From Comamonadaceae bacterium (GTDB taxonomy: Bacteria > Pseudomonadota > Gammaproteobacteria > Burkholderiales > Burkholderiaceae_C), in assembly GCA_947457975.1 (NCBI GenBank), contig CANGYC010000105.1, positions 1-7,729 of the forward strand: a stretch of DNA of 7,729 nucleotides, given 5' to 3'. The position numbers and the translations under genes were made by a program. The notes under the pieces were generated by a model, which made no database searches, was not told the DNA's origin, and saw only the letters and a list, made by a program, of their open reading frames with translations. Positions 5,474 through 7,729 of the stretch are shown here, one piece after another (position 1 is the first letter of the stretch; every line of letters begins with the position of its first letter).

Positions 5474-6577
5474 TCAGGTGTTCTTGGAGATGCTGATGGT
5501 GGGGAACTTGGCTGAATAATCCTTGGCCTTCTCGGCCACCTTCACCGCCACCTTGCGCGCCACGTCCTTGTAGAGGCGAGCCACTTCGCCGTCGGGGTCG
5601 GCCACCACGGTGGGCCGGCCGCTGTCGGCCTGCAGGCGGATATGAATGTCAAGGGGCAGCGCGCCAAGGTACTCCATGCCGTAGTCGCTGGCCATCTTCT
5701 GGCCGCCGCCCTCGCCAAAAATGTGCTCGGCATGCCCGCACTGCGAGCACACGTGCACCGCCATGTTTTCCACGATGCCCAGGATGGGCACGCCCACCTT
5801 CTCGAACATCTTGATGCCCTTGCGTGCATCGAGCAGGGCAATGTCCTGCGGGGTGGTGACGATGACGGCACCCGTCATGGGCACGCGCTGGCTGAGCGTG
5901 AGCTGGATGTCGCCGGTGCCTGGGGGCATGTCGACGATGAGGTAGTCCAGCTCCTTCCAGTTGGTCTGCCGCAGCAGCTGCTCCAGGGCCTGGGTGGCCA
6001 TGGGGCCGCGCCAGATCATGGCCTCGTCGGGGTCGATCAGGAAACCGATGGACATGACCTGCACGCCGTAGTTCTCCAGCGGCTCCATGCTCTGGCCGTC
6101 TTCCGATTCGGGCCGGCCCTCGATGCCCATCATCATGGGCTGGCTGGGGCCGTAGATGTCGGCATCGAGCAGGCCCACGCGGGCCCCCTCGGCCGCCAGG
6201 GCCAGGGCCAGGTTCACGGCCGTGGTGCTCTTGCCCACGCCGCCCTTGCCCGAGGCCACGGCGATGATGTTCTTCACGCTGGGCAGCAGCTGGACGCCGC
6301 GCTGCACGGCATGCGAGACGACCTGGGTCGAGACAGACACGTTGACCTCAGACACGCCCCCAAGCTGGCGCACCGCCGCCGACAGCCGCTCGCGTAAGGC
6401 CGCGTGCTGGCTCTTGGCCGGGTAGCCCAGCTCCAGATCAAAGGCCACCTTGCCGCCGTCGACGCGCAGATTCTTGATGGCCTTGGCACTGACGAAATCG
6501 CGGCCAGTGTTGGGGTCGGTGACCGCCTGCAGGGCGCCGAGGACGGCCTGCGGGGTCAGGGGGGTTGTTGATGCCAT
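5474..6577 (-). CDS. apbC: Iron-sulfur cluster carrier protein ApbC (Mrp/NBP35-family P-loop ATPase)
   Basis: A 367-residue cytoplasmic ATPase that carries Fe-S clusters to apo-proteins. Residues 8-85 are an N-terminal MIP18/DUF59 domain (DPNTGRDFV, then LRVDGGKVAFDLELGYPAKS). From about 100 the Mrp ATPase follows, with a deviant Walker A ASGKGGVGKST (108-118), LLDADIYGPSQP (136-147, switch I), IVDMPPGTGD (214-223, switch II) and the cluster-binding CxxC at Cys277 and Cys280 (VCSQCGH). All key residues are present and the length is typical. The ATG at 6577 has GGAG 9 bases upstream and begins directly before the DUF59 domain. A longer frame from 6688 adds 37 basic, non-conserved residues and is rejected. 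It is divergent from metG, an arrangement also found in Escherichia coli (mrp-metG). The downstream LysR gene starts 4 bp after its stop. Confidence 0.97.
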   Translation of the reverse strand: MASTTPLTPQAVLGALQAVTDPNTGRDFVSAKAIKNLRVDGGKVAFDLELGYPAKSQHAALRERLSAAVRQLGGVSEVNVSVSTQVVSHAVQRGVQLLPSVKNIIAVASGKGGVGKSTTAVNLALALAAEGARVGLLDADIYGPSQPMMMGIEGRPESEDGQSMEPLENYGVQVMSIGFLIDPDEAMIWRGPMATQALEQLLRQTNWKELDYLIVDMPPGTGDIQLTLSQRVPMTGAVIVTTPQDIALLDARKGIKMFEKVGVPILGIVENMAVHVCSQCGHAEHIFGEGGGQKMASDYGMEYLGALPLDIHIRLQADSGRPTVVADPDGEVARLYKDVARKVAVKVAEKAKDYSAKFPTISISKNT

Positions 6578-6764
6578 GGACGGCTTCTCCAAGGAAGACA
6601 CAGGGGTGTGGCGCCCGGACCGGGCAGCGAGAGCACAATGGCGGAGGAGTCTAACGCCAGCCCCGGCAAGCGGCGGGCGTGTGGGCATTGCCGCCGCATA
6701 AAATCAGTCCCTTCGCCCCGAGGCACCCTGCTCCTGGGCCGCAGCCACCCACCCCGCCCACGCC
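6578..6764. promoter_or_regulatory. Divergent promoter region between apbC and metG
   Basis: This 187-bp gap must drive both genes. A likely metG -10 is TAAAAT (6699-6704), about 60 bases before the ATG, with no clear -35 at the right spacing. A possible apbC -10 is TAGACT on the minus strand (6653-6648), about 70 bases before its ATG. A 7-bp inverted repeat, GCGGCGG (6670-6676) and CCGCCGC (6691-6697), ends one base before the metG -10 candidate. A second perfect dyad, GCCCGG-A-CCGGGC (6613-6625), lies in the apbC leader. Both are GC-only and could occur by chance. No T-box leader is visible. Confidence 0.4.
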
Positions 6765-7729
6765 ATGCCCCAGCGCCGCCTGTTCGTCACCACCGCCCTG
6801 CCGTATGCCAATGGCAACTTCCATATCGGCCACATCATGGAGTACATCCAGGCCGACATCTGGGTGCGCTTCCAGCGTATGCAGGGCCACGAGGTGAACT
6901 TCGTCTGCGCCGACGATGCGCATGGCGCGCCCATCATGATTGCGGCCGAAAAGGCCGGCAAGACGCCGCAGCAGTTCGTCGCCGACATCGCGGCCGGCCG
7001 CAAGCCCTACCTCGAGGGCTTTCACATCGCCTTCGACAACTGGCACTCCACCGACGGAGCGGAAAACCATGAGCTGGCCCGCCAGGTCTACCGCGACCTC
7101 CAAGCCGCCGGCCTGATCGAGACCCGCACCATCGAGCAGTTCTTCGACCCCGAAAAGAGCATGTTCCTGCCCGACCGCTTCATCAAGGGCGAGTGCCCCA
7201 AATGCGGCGCGAAGGATCAGTACGGCGACAACTGTGAGAGCTGCGGCGCGGTCTACGCGCCCACCGAGCTGAAGAACCCATACTCTGCCCTCTCCGGCGC
7301 CAAGCCGGTGCTGAAAAACTCGGAGCATTTCTTCTTCAAGCTCTCCGACCCACGCTGCATTGAGTTCCTCGCAAACTGGACGAATAGCGGCGCCGTGCAG
7401 CCCGAGGTGCTCAACAAGATCACCGAATGGATCGCCCCCGGCGAGGACGGCCGGCCCAAGATGGGCGACTGGGACATCTCGCGCGATGCGCCCTACTTCG
7501 GTATCGAGATTCCAGACGCACCGGGCAAGTACTTCTACGTGTGGCTGGATGCGCCCATTGGCTATCTGGCCTCGCTGAAGAATTACTTCGACAAGACCGG
7601 CCGCGACTACCAAGCCTTCATGGCCGACTCGGCCACGGAGCAATATCACTTCATCGGCAAGGACATCATCACTTTCCACACCCTGTTCTGGCCGGCCATG
7701 CTGCACTTCAGTGGCCGCAAGGTGCCCAA
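6765..7729 (+). CDS. metG: Methionyl-tRNA synthetase, N-terminal part (runs off the right edge)
   Basis: Class I aminoacyl-tRNA synthetase that charges tRNA-Met with methionine in the cytoplasm, supplying both initiation and elongation. 321 codons plus two bases are present, about half of the usual length of nearly 700. Visible blocks are the Rossmann start [14 protein letters not shown] with HIGH at 20-23, [10 protein letters not shown] (48-57), the zinc knuckle Cys144, Cys147, Cys157 and Cys160 in Escherichia coli spacing, [19 protein letters not shown] (236-246), [15 protein letters not shown] (253-267) and [20 protein letters not shown]. The KMSKS loop and anticodon-binding domain lie beyond the window. 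The ATG at 6765 gives the family N-terminus. No Shine-Dalgarno precedes it: the upstream 25 bases are C-rich. The reading frame is intact throughout. Confidence 0.98.
   Translation, partial: MPQRRLFVTTALPYANGNFHIGHIMEYIQADIWVRFQRMQGHEVNFVCADDAHGAPIMIAAEKAGKTPQQFVADIAAGRKPYLEGFHIAFDNWHSTDGAENHELARQVYRDLQAAGLIETRTIEQFFDPEKSMFLPDRFIKGECPKCGAKDQYGDNCESCGAVYAPTELKNPYSALSGAKPVLKNSEHFFFKLSDPRCIEFLANWTNSGAVQPEVLNKITEWIAPGEDGRPKMGDWDISRDAPYFGIEIPDAPGKYFYVWLDAPIGYLASLKNYFDKTGRDYQAFMADSATEQYHFIGKDIITFHTLFWPAMLHFSGRKVP

Noticed and set aside
5642..6397. Plus-strand open frame of 251 codons opposite apbC
   Set aside because: Antisense shadow of a conserved ATPase gene; the composition is not protein-like.
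6613..6625. GCCCGG-A-CCGGGC as a transcription terminator
   Set aside because: A one-base spacer cannot form that hairpin fully, no T run follows on either strand, and it lies in the apbC leader, not after a gene.
6578..6688. 37-residue N-terminal extension of ApbC
   Set aside because: The added residues are basic and unlike the family. The ATG at 6577 sits at the domain start with a good ribosome binding site.
6651..7706. Minus-strand open frame of 351 codons opposite metG
   Set aside because: Antisense shadow: the plus strand encodes methionyl-tRNA synthetase with HIGH and zinc-knuckle motifs through to the window edge.

Overview
The window is GC-rich chromosomal DNA from a betaproteobacterium, most likely a member of the Burkholderiales close to Comamonadaceae. 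This is judged from high third-position GC, an orphan Bug/TctC-type solute-binding protein, CysB-like and other LysR regulators, and the divergent apbC(mrp)-metG pair. The placement is inference, because no rRNA or typing gene is present. Coding density is high, no gap exceeds about 190 bp, and there is no tRNA, rRNA, CRISPR array, transposase or phage gene.

Layout: (1) 1-74 is the 5' end of an unidentified minus-strand gene. (2) 260-1231 (minus) is a CysB-like LysR regulator, divergent from (3) a plus-strand cluster: an aldo/keto reductase (1357-2340), an alpha/beta hydrolase with a large N-terminal cap domain like the C-C bond hydrolase of nicotine breakdown (2414-3490), and a periplasmic Bug-family solute-binding protein (3526-4512). 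(4) Convergent with that cluster, on the minus strand, are a second LysR regulator (4525-5469) and, upstream of it in the same transcription unit, the Fe-S carrier P-loop ATPase ApbC/Mrp (5474-6577). (5) Divergent from apbC is metG (6765 to the window edge), the first 321 codons of methionyl-tRNA synthetase.

The right third is housekeeping. The centre looks like a small accessory metabolic module. The Bug protein would capture an organic acid or aromatic compound, the hydrolase and reductase would process it, and the divergent LysR would control expression. No substrate can be read from the sequence.

The most unusual non-coding structure lies between the reductase and the hydrolase. Two short perfect tandem duplications (12 bp x2 and 14 bp x2) flank and overlap a GGGGTC-T-GACCCC palindrome that runs up to the hydrolase ribosome binding site. 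I see no clear evidence of a wholly new system; the best leads are the uncharacterised reductase-hydrolase-Bug module, its CysB-like regulator with altered effector-site residues, and the duplicated leader.
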